Source of the DNA: Margaritifera margaritifera
Taxonomy: Eukaryota; Mollusca; Bivalvia; Unionida; Margaritiferidae
NCBI GenBank assembly: GCA_029931535.1
Contig: JAQPZY010001501.1
Span: 2,399,001-2,463,000, forward strand
Direction: 5' to 3'
Length of the DNA stretch: 64,000 nucleotides
Below the pieces are notes generated by a model. The model searched no databases. It was given only the letters and a program-made list of their open reading frames with translations, and was not told where the DNA came from. Every line of letters begins with the position of its first letter. Position 1 is the first letter of the stretch. The position numbers and the translations under genes were made by a program. Positions 10,291 to 22,290 of this stretch are shown here, piece after piece.

Positions 10291-12050
10291 CCACATATTA
10301 TCCGATCTAGAAATCCCCATATCTGTCCGTAAATAATGGTCTTTCGAGGTGTGGGATCACTTGTATTATCTTTTGCTTTCTAGAAGAGGTATCGTAGGCA
10401 ACAAAGAAATTGAATATTGACGCATTGATTACATTCATAGAAGCAATACATTCTCGGAAGTCTGAAGTACTCTCAGACATTCAGATTCCAAATGTAAGGA
10501 TATAGCAAAATATGTCGCGTCGACGAGCAACCATTAACTTAGATGGGATTGTAACCACTACAATATCTATAGCAACTCCTATATTTCTTTCATTTTTCTA
10601 CATGTTAGTTGAAATCTAGTACATTAGTTGTAAGTTCATATGTGCCAAGGCTATCTTACTTCAGTTAGGTACTACCTTGGACACAACGTATCCAAAATTA
10701 GCATAGGTTATGTTGCAGTTTCTGGAAATAGTTGAATTTGAAATAAAGGACCGGAAATTTTGTCCAGATTCGGCGAGATCCCACTTATGTGCTTTGTTAT
10801 CGTATACAAAAGTCAAGAGGCTAAACACGATAAACATTTTGTTTTCTATTACGGATTTGATGCTTTCTATCGAATGCAAGTAACATTCTACAATGGAAAG
10901 CAAATCACCAGGAAAAATCTGAAAAATAGTAACAATTTTCCTAGGGACAACAATGGGATGCAATAACAGTTGAGTGATTCAATTAGGGTAGTGATACCTT
11001 CAATAGATTAGTAAAGTTGCAAATGCTTTTTCTGTAACTGTACCAACACGAATCTACTGCTGCAACATTTGATTGCATTTTCTTCAGTTTAGTTAGCTTT
11101 AGAGCACAAGGATCCCATTTAAACCCAGAAGTCATTACTAATATTGCTACATAAAAATGAGCACGCAGAGTGTTGTTGACTGAGCCATGAGCATATGAAT
11201 TTACGCGCTCTTGATGGCCTGACGTTTTGTACTCTTTCCAGGGCATCTCATAACTCTATATCCACTAAATATCCTTTTTCTATATATATTATGTCGCTGC
11301 GAAAGTGGTACATTTACAATAAGGGTCATAAGGAGTTACTTTTTCCCAGTTTATCTTCTTATGGCCGGAGTCGACGAAGTTAGCAGAGTCCAGTAGTAAT
11401 CATGTTGCTCGTCTGCACGTAAACAATTTGCTCTGCGCAAAGATTTAGTATGATGCTTTACTTTGATGAGATCCATAAAGAGTGTTTCAATTTCAGCCGT
11501 TCATAGAATCAAATAGTGATGACCCTGTTTTCTGACGTCCTAACTTTCGACTCCGCAGCATTAATTAACCAAGGATTGTTGGAATTCAACCAAGTTTGGG
11601 ATGCAGGTTTATATTCACGAAACCTTAAACGCGCTTGAATTCCAGTGTTACAAAACATCACTTATGAAAGTTAAGTCCCCTGACTTAACCAGGGTTTGAT
11701 GCATTTCAACTAAATTTTGCGTACATCTTAATACTGAAGAGACTTTAAATTGGTTTGATTTGAAGCATTCCACAAAAATATTTGGATTTAATCGTCTATA
11801 GGATTCATCCTTTGTTAATGAAATAAAGTAGTGTGCGTATCTGTGCAATAGTTCTTGTTACGGAATATATCTTCTCCAAGACTAGATAATTGACGGTACC
11901 TACAAGTCCTTAGTTACAATTGAGTTGTGTCCATTCATAAACCCCTATGCAACAATCAAACATTGAAGAAATTCCGATTATCTATAGTCGTAAGGATAAA
12001 GGGAAATTTCCAAGCAGATGTTCGTTAGCTAATGAAATAATCAGATAGCG
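10291..12050. other. No gene recognised
   Basis: AT-rich sequence with only short open frames on both strands and no domain I recognise. Duplication with copy 2 stops near its left edge. Confidence 0.5.
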
Positions 12051-12054
12051 TAAT

Positions 12055-12480
12055 ATCGTTATCTTGTGAAGCATTATTTTGCACTCGTTTTACGTTCTTT
12101 TTTTACCCTATGTAGGGAGATCACTTACATTCTGTTACTGTTTCGAAGCGGTCTAGAGACCTGACGTGATTTTCAGGAGCCTTTTGGAGAATTAGGGGTT
12201 TTTTATATTTGCAGAGTCAGTTAATAATTCAGTATCGACTATTCATCTTTCTTCCCCTTCACTCAGTCATGTTATTCGTTACCATATTACATCAGTATCT
12301 CAAATTTACCCTATGCAGAAAGATGACATACATTTTGAAGTTTTTAGAGACCATGGCTTCGTTCTCAGGAACCTTTTGCGAAGTTAGCGGTTTTTTTATT
12401 TTCATAGTCAATTTATATTGGACTATACGCCCTTAACTCAATCATGTTATTAATTACAAAATTACATCGTTATCGCAAAA
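12055..12480 (+). repeat. Diverged tandem duplication, about 200-bp period
   Basis: ACCCTATGTAGGGAGATCAC near 12108 recurs as ACCCTATGCAGAAAGATGAC near 12308. The flanking GCGGTTTTTTT-type and CTCAATCATGTTATT-type words repeat at the same spacing. No coding content seen. Confidence 0.6.
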
Positions 12481-12489
12481 TTTACTTTT

Positions 12490-15400
12490 GAATTTAAAGT
12501 AGTTCATAGTAAGAAAAAGAGCTTGCAGTAACTAACTGTATGAGTCGTATACTTCATTTTCTGGCGCCATACCTAGCACCAGTAGAAAGTCTCCCGGTAA
12601 GTCAACCAGTCCGTTCTCCCATCAGATTATCCTGTCCACTTTCGGACGATCAGCTAGCTGTTGTGGCAAAGCAGGTGGGGGAAAAAAAACACATCTATTG
12701 TTGCTCAGAGTCCAGCGTCAAGTAATGTGCTTCAGTTGGGGATAGTTTTTGAAAATGTTATTCCCAGACATTTACAACCTTGGTTGTAACGTCTCTGACT
12801 CAATCAGACAAAAGATCATCCGTGACAAGTACGGACGTGTACTCTATTTTCTAAACCGTGACATGTACGGACTTGCACTCTTTTTTCTAAACAGTTCCCT
12901 CTTGAAAACCAATCCAAGCAGATCAGTTGTAGATGGTTTTGGTATCACAACCTAGGTCATCACATGCTAAATAATTTATATTAATCAGTGGACATATGCT
13001 TTGATAATCTATATGAATATTGACTTATCCGCTCACTCATCATATGTAAGTGGTTTACTTAAGTATATGAATACCGTCATACGTGGGACTCCGCGCTATA
13101 CAGGTCTAGAATGGAGATCCTATGACAAGCAGTTTCGGTTAAAAAAGGCGAAAATCATGCATAATCTTGGAGAATGGTAGATCAAGAACTTTGGCGTTTG
13201 TACATGTACTATGGTCACAGTTCACCCTGCCTTGGTTCACATCCTGTAAACAAATTAAGCTTTTGTGTCCTTAGTGCTGTAATAAACTTTAGACAGACAT
13301 ATAACCATGAACCAGGCTGACCGCCACCTTTGCAACAAGTCGTTGAACTATAGCTTACATGTCAACTCCATGTTCATGATCTAGCACATCCAGGTCGTAT
13401 GTATCTGGAATAGCCTTTAAATCCAAAGTCAAGGGGGCACACAGCATAACGCAGAATTTTGTTGTAAAGAGGTTGCTGCTGGGTATGTCGAGGTTAGTAA
13501 AAAATAGTGGATTCACAGTGCATATTACTCCCACTTTTGCCACCAATAAGTTCTATACTAAAAAAAAGAAATCCTTGTTAGGTGTTGGATGGAAACAAAA
13601 AACTTTAAATATAGGAGCTGCAAACACTGCTTCTCTACGTGGACATTTAGATAAATAAGAGCAATAACGGCGTTGGGAATAAAGAACATTTAAATCCTTC
13701 ATAAGAATTCCTACATACCAATTAAAACAAACGATGACAGTCCAGTTTTACTGTTGGTTTTTATTGTCATTTTAAGACTTTCAGGCATACAGAGAAGGCT
13801 ATGGATAGCAGGTTGATCCGTCATCAAACATGTTTTTGTACATGCCAGATTTTCGCCCGATGGAACCAACCTCATCCTTAACAGACTGTACGCCAGTGTT
13901 TAGTAGCAGGGAAGAGGAGGCATGAAATAGAGCTAGCTGTATAAGACAATAATGCTTTGTTAAACTGTGAGGATGATCCGGATTTCCTTGTTATACGCTG
14001 TGGTAAAAATATCATTGAGCAATTACATTTTGTTTAATTACGCAATCGTTCTACGGTACTTAAACTTGCTACGACTTTACCTTATATTCGTTAAATACGG
14101 TCACAAATACGACTGCATCTTAAGTGAAGAAATGAAAAGAAAAATTAACAGTTAACAAAATTAGGAAAAGAATTAATAGCAAACTGTCTTTGAAGTTTTA
14201 CATTGAGATGGTGGATATATACGTTATTCAGAAATTAGTCAATTAAATACTGCCCTTTTCTTGCCTGACAAAGTACATTTACCCACGCTGGACAGTGCCC
14301 TTTTACTATTTAAACTACATCAAGCCTTCACTTGTTTTTAACAACATTAGGAAATGTTCCCCTACCACATGGTGAATATGGTTCATGACTGTTCTTACAT
14401 TAGTTGCAGTGTATAGTTTCCTTCATATTATCTTACTGTGGTACTGGTGTTGCTTCCCACTTTTATGGCTGTGACAAGATCTGTACAAGATGCATATCTT
14501 GACAAGTGGCGGATTTCACGCTTCACACCATGTACCACAGATGCTTGATTCCCTTTACAGCGTGTACGACAGATGTTTTATTCCCTTTCTGTAAGATTGT
14601 CACTATTATTTTGATCTGGATCCAAAAAAAGTTTCAGAGATGTTTTCGTCTCAAATAATCTTTCTTTTTTTACATGCTCATGGGCTACTATAATTTAACT
14701 GAATTTCATTACTGAATAATTTGAATTAAATTTCAGTTTTGTTCATCTCGTATCTAAGATTGTGAAAATTGCCTAAGTTTCTTTCTGGGGAACTTTCCTC
14801 ATTCAGATTAAATTCATGTAAGCTGTGAACATCTGTTCACAGGGTTCACATGCCGCATATTCATTTATTTGATTTCTTTGCAATTTTAAATTAATTCGCT
14901 AACAAATATCTAAAATGTATTAAGTGTGTTCTTTTTATCTTGATTTGTCTTTGATAATGGTATTCAATCCTCTGTAGAATAACATCTTTTAATCAAAGAA
15001 ATTATTGTGAATGTATGTGTAATAGTTTTTGTTCAGGGATATAACAATATAATAACAGCACCTACAAGTTATAATAGTGTTGTTTACTTTCCATCTACAA
15101 CAAGCACACGTTGAAGTAAGTGTTGGTTATACATAGGCGTAAGGAAAAAGGGAAATTTGTAAACATCTGTTCGTTTGCTGGGAGTCATGGCCTGTGACCG
15201 TCCGTTCTCTTAACTATGCTTTCTGCATCATAATTGTACCAACTAATTTTGAAGCTCATCCAAATTTATCATACAACTTTACACTGATGAGACCTTGAAA
15301 ATGTTTTATTTCTATTTGTTGTTGGAATATTTAGAGGATTAGGCTATTTATGAAAATAATTTAAAATATCTTTTTGCGTGGTCTTTGCCCGGTAAATCAA

Positions 15401-16600
15401 AAAATAACATGATTCAGTCATACTGTTTAATACCATCTGTCACAATATACTAGCAACTCTGGCCCAACCGGTGAGCTTGCACACTAATCGAAATATTAAA
15501 ATAAAATTGTTAATAATCATATTAGTAGAACTGTTGCATGAATACTGTGTATTAGGACACTACTCTACCTTATCGACTACAGCAGAATGTAAATAGTATT
15601 AACTAGCGCACTAGTCGAACCATTATTATTGGAGTTGATATGTTAGAGTAGTGTTCTAATTAACTTCACTAACCTATCTACTCTAGCATAGCTTGTGACT
15701 TAGCACGGCTAACACAAAATAACATGAAAGTGTATGTACAACACAAATAATGGCACTACACTACATTGTGGTAACGTTAACAAATTGTAGAGATGTGTGA
15801 GAAATAATTTATGAGTGTAATATAATATGAAGAAACTCTGTATTTGTTGACACGTTTGGATGGTATTAGATGATGATTCAAAGCTAGTTGCGTAACAAGT
15901 AACACACAAAGGAATAAAATGTTTTGTCGATTTTAAATATACAAACATATCCTACAATGTTTTAGAAAAGACTCGTATTTCCAGATTATGATCATAGGAT
16001 GACAACACTGAAGCAATCAATAGCAGGTTTGAAGTAATATGATGCAAACACTGCAGTTTGAAAAGGAATAAATTAGGCATTTGATGTGAATACATGTGCA
16101 AATTTGTATACGGCTAAATTTAATTACAACTTTAAGACCTTGTCAATCCATCCAAAAAAGAAAGATATAGAATTTATGCAGAACTCAGTTTAATTGAGAC
16201 ATCACTCAGTGACTTAGTTTATGAAGTACCTGTCTTGGATCGAACTATCGGATAGCAAACTTTATGATAAATTTTGAATCATTACACATTTTACAGGATT
16301 GAAGAAACGTTGGAAACTGCTGAAAATAAAAGCTCCTGCTGTGGATGCGTATCCTATTGTCTTGTTGATAAAATGCAAAGACAACAAATCAAGCATAAAA
16401 TATTACCTGGATGCTTTGCAACTGTTTAAATTGTTGATAAATTACAGCAGTTAAAATACCTTTACTAAGGTCCTGAAAGTCCAGTTCTTTTCATAAATAT
16501 AGGTAATTAAGCAGAACAAAAACAACAACAAAAAAACCAAAACAAACAAACCAAAAAACTACAAACAAACAAACAATCGGATATGAAAGAATGGTCCTAT
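12490..16600. other. Non-coding or unrecognised stretch
   Basis: No recognisable domains and only short open frames. A perfect 8-bp-stem palindrome sits at 14823-14842 (CTGTGAAC/GTTCACAG). A short Cys-rich frame near 16295-16420 lies ahead of the integrase remnant but cannot be assigned. Confidence 0.4.
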
Positions 16601-16617
16601 ACAACATTGCACAAGCA

Positions 16618-17380
16618 ATCTAGATTACGATTTCCCTACAGAAGGGTATATGTTAGTAACATGGGTAACCTGTGGCAGAAAGACATTGTTGACGTGCAAG
16701 CATACAAAAAATGCAACAATGGACGCAATTACATACTGAAAGTGATATGAAGATTTTAGTAATACTTCTGGGCTTAAAAGGTAAATACGAAAAATGAAGA
16801 TGACATACACGATGCTTTATGAGACATCTTCAAAGAGCAAAAAAACCTGACAGGATACAGTTGAATCAGGGAAAAGAGTTTTACAGTAAAAATTGTAAGG
16901 AGTTTTTGGAAAATGAAAACATCAAAACTTTTCAACTTACTTAGACAAAAAGGCGTCTATAATGGATAGGTTATTCAGAACTCTGACGAATATAATGCGG
17001 AAGTATATTTCACTCAAAATTAAAACAGAAAGTGATTTGGCTTTTTACCAAAGTCAGTTTATGGATACTATAACACTCATCAAATATCAGTGGATAAGAC
17101 TCAAGTTTAAGGAAGCAAGGGGGAAGCAAATAAAAAGTATGGAGGAATTTATTTAATTATTTGACAACTGACACATTTATATTTAAACTAGGCTAAACAG
17201 TTAGAATTTAAAAAAAGCAAAACAATATTTACAAAGGGCTACCTTTCCAACTTATTGCGGAAATGTTTTAAATCCGGCAAGTAATTGTAAGTTATACCTT
17301 AGTTCCCAAACTGGATGACTTAAAGGGAGAGGATGCAGGGAGCATGTTTGAGGAAAAGGAGTTGTCTATATACGATACGT
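16618..17380 (+). pseudogene. Decayed Maverick/Polinton-type integrase
   Basis: Across several frames the plus strand reads YRRVYVSNMGNLWQKDIVDV, then NNGRNYILKVI, DDIHDA, DIFKEQKN, NQGKEFYSKNCKEFLE, and in the next frame MDRLFRTLTNIMRKY. This order matches the DDE integrase core of Maverick/Polinton elements (LWQ-x-D-x-VD, D-x-G-x-EF, ERFNRTL). A possible C-terminal tail (LDDLKGED, FEEKEL) follows near 17310-17370. Several stops and frame changes break it. The second catalytic Asp position is Asn and the final Glu position is Asp, so the remnant would be inactive even if unbroken. Terminal repeats and the element's polymerase, ATPase or capsid genes were not found. Confidence 0.75.
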
Positions 17381-18189
17381 AGGATGATATATGCATGGTT
17401 CGAACACTGTGTAGACCACTTAAAAGAATACCATAAATTTTGTACTTATGAACTACAGTGATATGATGAATCGTTTAAAAGTAGGGAACCATCAGAAAAC
17501 ATTAGCTCTCCATTCGGGACGACTGACGAAGAGCGCATAAACAGCAATAGCAAGAAGCACGAAAACATAACGTGTTTGAAAGGAAACAAGTTTCTATAAT
17601 GCGACAGATGTGGAAAAACAGTGTATTATAAAACGAACGCGTTACATCATGCACGGCATGCGTATCTGTGTTGGTAACAGAACCAAAGGGAAGCAAGAAA
17701 GTAAAACATCAGAGTTAAATAACAAAGTAGTACAAATGAAAAATGGGCATATTGTATATACAATATAGACAATGCATTAGCTGGGTATTAAATAATATCA
17801 AAGAAGAAATTAAAAGAGACAACATGGACAAATATGAAGTTGATTTCAATATAGTTCAAAAGACTGTAAAGCATAAACATAGTAAAAGACCACAAACTGG
17901 TATAAGTGTTTTTAAGCAACATAAGGAGTAATGAAAATTACATAGACGTTGATGCAATCATGACATGAAAGCTTCTTTTAAATTTTATACAAATAATGTA
18001 TAACAGTCATACATACCAATGTTCAATCAACTACGTATTTTCCAGCAAAATATTTTGATCATAGCCAAATTTAAAGCATCCATAAAAGCATTTATCATAA
18101 AGAATCTGTACAAAATTAACCAAAGTCAGTTTTTAGGGGATGAAGTCTTACAGCATCTGGACAAAGTAAGAACTATCACACCTTTCACA

Positions 18190-18277
<88 letters not shown>

Positions 18278-20360
18278 TGAAGATCTGGTTTTCGCAGAAT
18301 TTGTATTGGACATATAGTAGTAACTGCGATGAAGCAACACAAAATAAATGTTACTATCATCACTGGGTTTTCGTGATAAGGTGCCATCTTTCCCAAGGCA
18401 ACATGTATTGGAGATACAGTCATGCTGGGGTCATATATGGAAATAACAATTATTAGTTGCAAAATGTTATTAGTGCAACAGAGAAAAACTGACAGAAGAA
18501 ATGAAAAGAAGAAAAAAAAAAAAGAACGAATATAAATACCAGAGATACAAATACTGTCTAAAAGAAACAAGATTAATTTGGTAATGTAATGGGGGAAATG
18601 AACATATTAAAGAGAACCATCAAGAGAAAAGAATTACATATGATTGTGAAAAGCTAGTAAATAGAGGAGCAATGCACTGACACTAGAAAAGTCATCTTCA
18701 TACGAATATTTCAGTTAGCCATTCTTACTTATAGATGCAGTCAATATACTGATTTTGTAGGCCCTAAAGAAGATGACCCTAATCCAAGAGTAATATGTTA
18801 TACTTATAATGTGTTCTCACTTCGGGAAAAATCGAGATGTACGCCGATGTTGTGCCACCTCCTAAAATGAACTTCAGATTTAACACAATATACTAGTTAA
18901 CTCACCTTGACAAAGCTAGCGAATCAAATGCATTTAATGACATTCAAATTACTACTCTCTTTATTCACTACGAACCATTTAAAATTTTCGATATCTACAC
19001 TATAACATTGAAAAGTAATGACTCTATGGAAAGAAACAGATCGGATTGTGAAATGAGATGTTGCCAGAATGAGCTCAAGTGGGTAGTGCGGATAGCAACA
19101 TCTGGTTGTAGGATTTCAATAATGCATTTGACAGATACAATATACCGGAATTCGTCAAATCAGTATCATATGTCACGCTTATTTCTGGATGGGAAGACTG
19201 CTGTCTGTATGTAAAATACATTTACCCAAAATCAATTAATAAAAGCATTGATATTAAACAATATAGTTTGATCAGCAACAATTTTTGAATTCCACCTCAG
19301 CATGAATGGAGATATCTCAAGGGAAAAAACAAAAACATAATACGCCAGAATAACATACAACTGTTCATCAAATGTTTGGGAAACCTACACCTGCTGTTGT
19401 GTTAGCTGCTTACAAACGTCATTGCAACTCTGAAGCAGGTCCTCTTGAACACCGGAGCACATTTTCAGCTGATGAAATGAATTCTATGTCAGAAAAAGGT
19501 GAACCTGTTTGCCGGACTAACTTCTATATGTAAGATAGTAATGGTCTGACATACGAGAGAATAGCTAGAATGAATCAAAGAATTAAATCATCTGTGATAT
19601 ATATTTTCGGTGCACATATACAAAATAAAACATTTATTACACATACTGTTCGACAGTACCAAACGCTATTACAAAGTTAATGGAGCTATTAATTTTAGAA
19701 GAGGAAGGCCACTACAGAGATGGAAACATGATTGTAAAATTACAGCAATACCTAACAGATTCACAAGAAAAATTCAACTATGCTGTTGGTGGTGACGGAA
19801 TGTTGCTGTTACAGAGTGAGATGGTAATGGACAATGTGTACTATCGCAGGATACAACAACAATTTACACAAATCCAGTGACTCGTTTAAACTTCTATTAG
19901 ACCGTAATAATAATATTGAGGAAACAAACCAGTATGTGACAGCAAAATATAACACAGTATTAGAAAAACGTATGCAAATTTGAAAGTCAATAAGAAATAT
20001 TATGACGCAGATAAGTTTACTTTTAACTCAGCCAAAGTAATCCCATTCTCCGACGTTCTAAGGATCCATATCAAATTAGAAAGGCGCTGCCCGCCCCTTT
20101 TCAACTCCCACCCCGCAAAAAACACAACCTAAAAACTAATTAATAAACTGTAATATTGACCAAGAAAAGGCAATCATTAGTATTATTACTAATGGTTACG
20201 ACAGTCGCTGTTGTTAACATTTTGAAATAGGCTACGAACCTTTAAGTAAAACAATATATTCAACAAGGATATAAATAATGTGCCCAGCACTAGTAAACAA
20301 CCAACGCATAACACTGCCAATAAATCCAAGCAATCCTACTGCGACTTAGTGTTTGCTAAA
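17381..20360. other. Scattered short ORFs, possibly Polinton debris
   Basis: Downstream of the integrase the plus strand has several 60-145-residue open frames separated by stops (17743-17931, 18019-18456, 19008-19214, 19610-19880), none with a domain I recognise. A CDRCGKTVYY segment near 17600 has a Cys-x2-Cys pair. Continuity with the integrase suggests one decayed element, but this is inference from position. Confidence 0.3.
18191..18275 (+). repeat. (TA)n microsatellite
   Basis: About 42 TA units. Confidence 0.95.
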
Positions 20361-20372
20361 CCAAGCAAATAA

Positions 20373-21494
20373 TTACCAATATTTATTAAGCCTCCAACAG
20401 TTACAGCACCTCACAGTGTTAGCCATAGACAGAACAACTGATGATATTGTCATTGTTATTAACGTAGCTATAAAAGCAAGTTCAGCATCCTTTACTTTGT
20501 ATAAAAGGTTTAATTTTTCTCTGAGAGCAAGTTTATCTTTTACCATTTCTTGATGTTTGTTCAAGTCGGACTTGTAAATATTTTCAAATTTTTCGAACTT
20601 TCAAATTAATTCTGACCTCATAATTTAAATTGTTGTCTAGTTTATATTGTAACAACAACATTGCCACGATCATTTGTTTCTTCCTTACTTTTTTCTTTAA
20701 ATATTTCTGTCTGTTCGTCATGATATTCGAGTTTTATTTTATAATCTAATATTTTTGAGGCGTCAATTTCAACAGCTTCTTTATATCGTCCTATCTCTCG
20801 TTCTTCTTGTGTGATAAATGACCCTCTAATAATTTGATCTTGATTTGCAGATAAAGCTTGTGCTCTTTTGAATTTCATAAAATAAAAAATTCGTCTATTT
20901 CAGTTTCCAATTGTCTTATATCATTTCTAAGTCGTGTATTTATACAACCGAAATCTCGCATATCCCTTTTGCTCAGGTACGTGTATTGGTTGTGTTTTGA
21001 TCAAAAATAGCTTCAAGTGGATATTTAGGTTGTCTTCTGTGTCTCTAAGAATATTTAATTTATCCTGAAATTCATATGCTATGGTGGAAGTAAGAATAAT
21101 TTGTTCATTTACGATATCCTCTAAGTTCCTTTTCTATTATTTGCAGTGCTCAAAGTCTGTTACCACCTCTATCGATGTTCCTGAAATCAACGTAACCACC
21201 GGATATGTCTGTTGATTCAACGTGAATCTGATCACCACCATCCATATACATACTTTTTGCATATTTGCTTATAAGGTCAGAGCACACATTATAACAAGAA
21301 TTTCTGTTTACTTCCGCCAATATAATTTTGTATCTATCATACTGTGTCATTCTTATACTTGTTACAATATCAAAACGTCGTAGACTTTGATATTCAAAAC
21401 CACTGGCAAGGTTTGAAATATCACCGACTTGAATTTGATCTTGTGTTTCTATGTCATCATCATTTTCATATGCTGGAGTTTCAGGTTCTTTCAT
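20373..21494 (-). pseudogene. Broken minus-strand ORF: acidic, coiled coil, C-terminal TM
   Basis: Three minus-strand open frames follow each other: 21494-21150 (Asp/Glu-rich start MKEPETPAYENDDD), 20878-20642 (charged, helix-forming, EEREIGRYKEAVEI), and 20564-20373 (charged helix then a hydrophobic segment AFIATLITMTISSVV). A short frame at 20970-20880 (RLRNDIRQLETEIDE) bridges the first two. Read together they look like one gene broken by frameshifts, encoding an acidic head, a long coiled coil and a membrane anchor. I do not recognise the family. It lies 3 kb from the integrase remnant and could belong to the same mobile element. Confidence 0.4.
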
Positions 21495-21540
21495 TTCAAA
21501 ATGTCCATGCCTAGGCTAAGCCATTATGTCATTATTTGTA

Positions 21541-21897
21541 TTATCGGTATTTCACTAGAAAAGAAATGAGCAAGTCACAACTGGAATAAGTATTAGGATT
21601 TTCAGATGTTTCAACAGATCTGCAGTTTACAGTAACCAAAGAACACAAACAGAAATTAAACATAGATATTGCAAATGAAACACATAAAGAGACCTGTAAA
21701 AAAAACACGACTGAAACAAATTTGGAATAAAAGGATGAGGAACAAATAAAGATATATGAAATCTTTGTTAATACTAGAGCAGCTAAAATTTCCAAATCAT
21801 TGTCAGACGCCTTAATTAGTAGTACCAACATGATTACAGTAGATGCAAGAAGGAATAATCCTAAAATTCTGGAGACAATATAGAGGCTGATGTTCAC
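21541..21897 (-). other. Minus-strand ORF with hydrophobic segment, shared with unit V
   Basis: The frame includes SRILGLFLLASTVIMLVLL. The homologous place in unit V (51271-51480) reads SRILGVYLLASIVIMLALL. The two differ downstream. It could be a signal or transmembrane exon, or chance retention of a frame in duplicated DNA. Confidence 0.3.
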
Positions 21898-22160
21898 ATA
21901 CCACTCTATTAGAGACCTTCAACAGCTTTTTTTTATCTTTTTAGATATTATTTATATAAAAAAAATAAAAACAAAAACGTTAAAGATACTTTTGTTCTCT
22001 GTTTCAATTCAAGTTCTACCCGTCGGCGCAATAAGAAATGTACTCATCCGCTAAACTGGGCGATGAGAATAGTACCCCACCGTCCAAATTCGCTTATAAA
22101 TCGAATCCAGCTGTAAACTGCACAGATCCAGATCTGCCTTCAAATAATGCGCCTTCAAAT

Positions 22161-22290
22161 CTAGATTTAACCTATTTTTTTGGATTCATCAGTAGAACAA
22201 ATCTAGAGTTAAACTATTTATTTGGATTCATCAGTAGAACAAATCTATATTTAAACAATTTATTTTTTTTCATTAGTTTAACAAAGAAGT
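22161..22290 (+). repeat. Tandem repeat, about 54 bp, 2.4 copies
   Basis: Units contain TTTGGATTCATCAGTAGAAC and begin TTAAACTATTTATT. Repetition in multiples of three keeps a frame open through it. Confidence 0.75.

Noticed and set aside
15709..15948. Minus-strand hydrophobic ORF as a membrane protein gene
   Set aside because: Length and composition are expected by chance in AT-rich DNA; no start context, splice sites or homologue seen.
18148..18570. Long reading frames made of Tyr-Ile repeats on either strand
   Set aside because: They are translations of the TA microsatellite at 18191-18275; flanks show no domain or splice logic.
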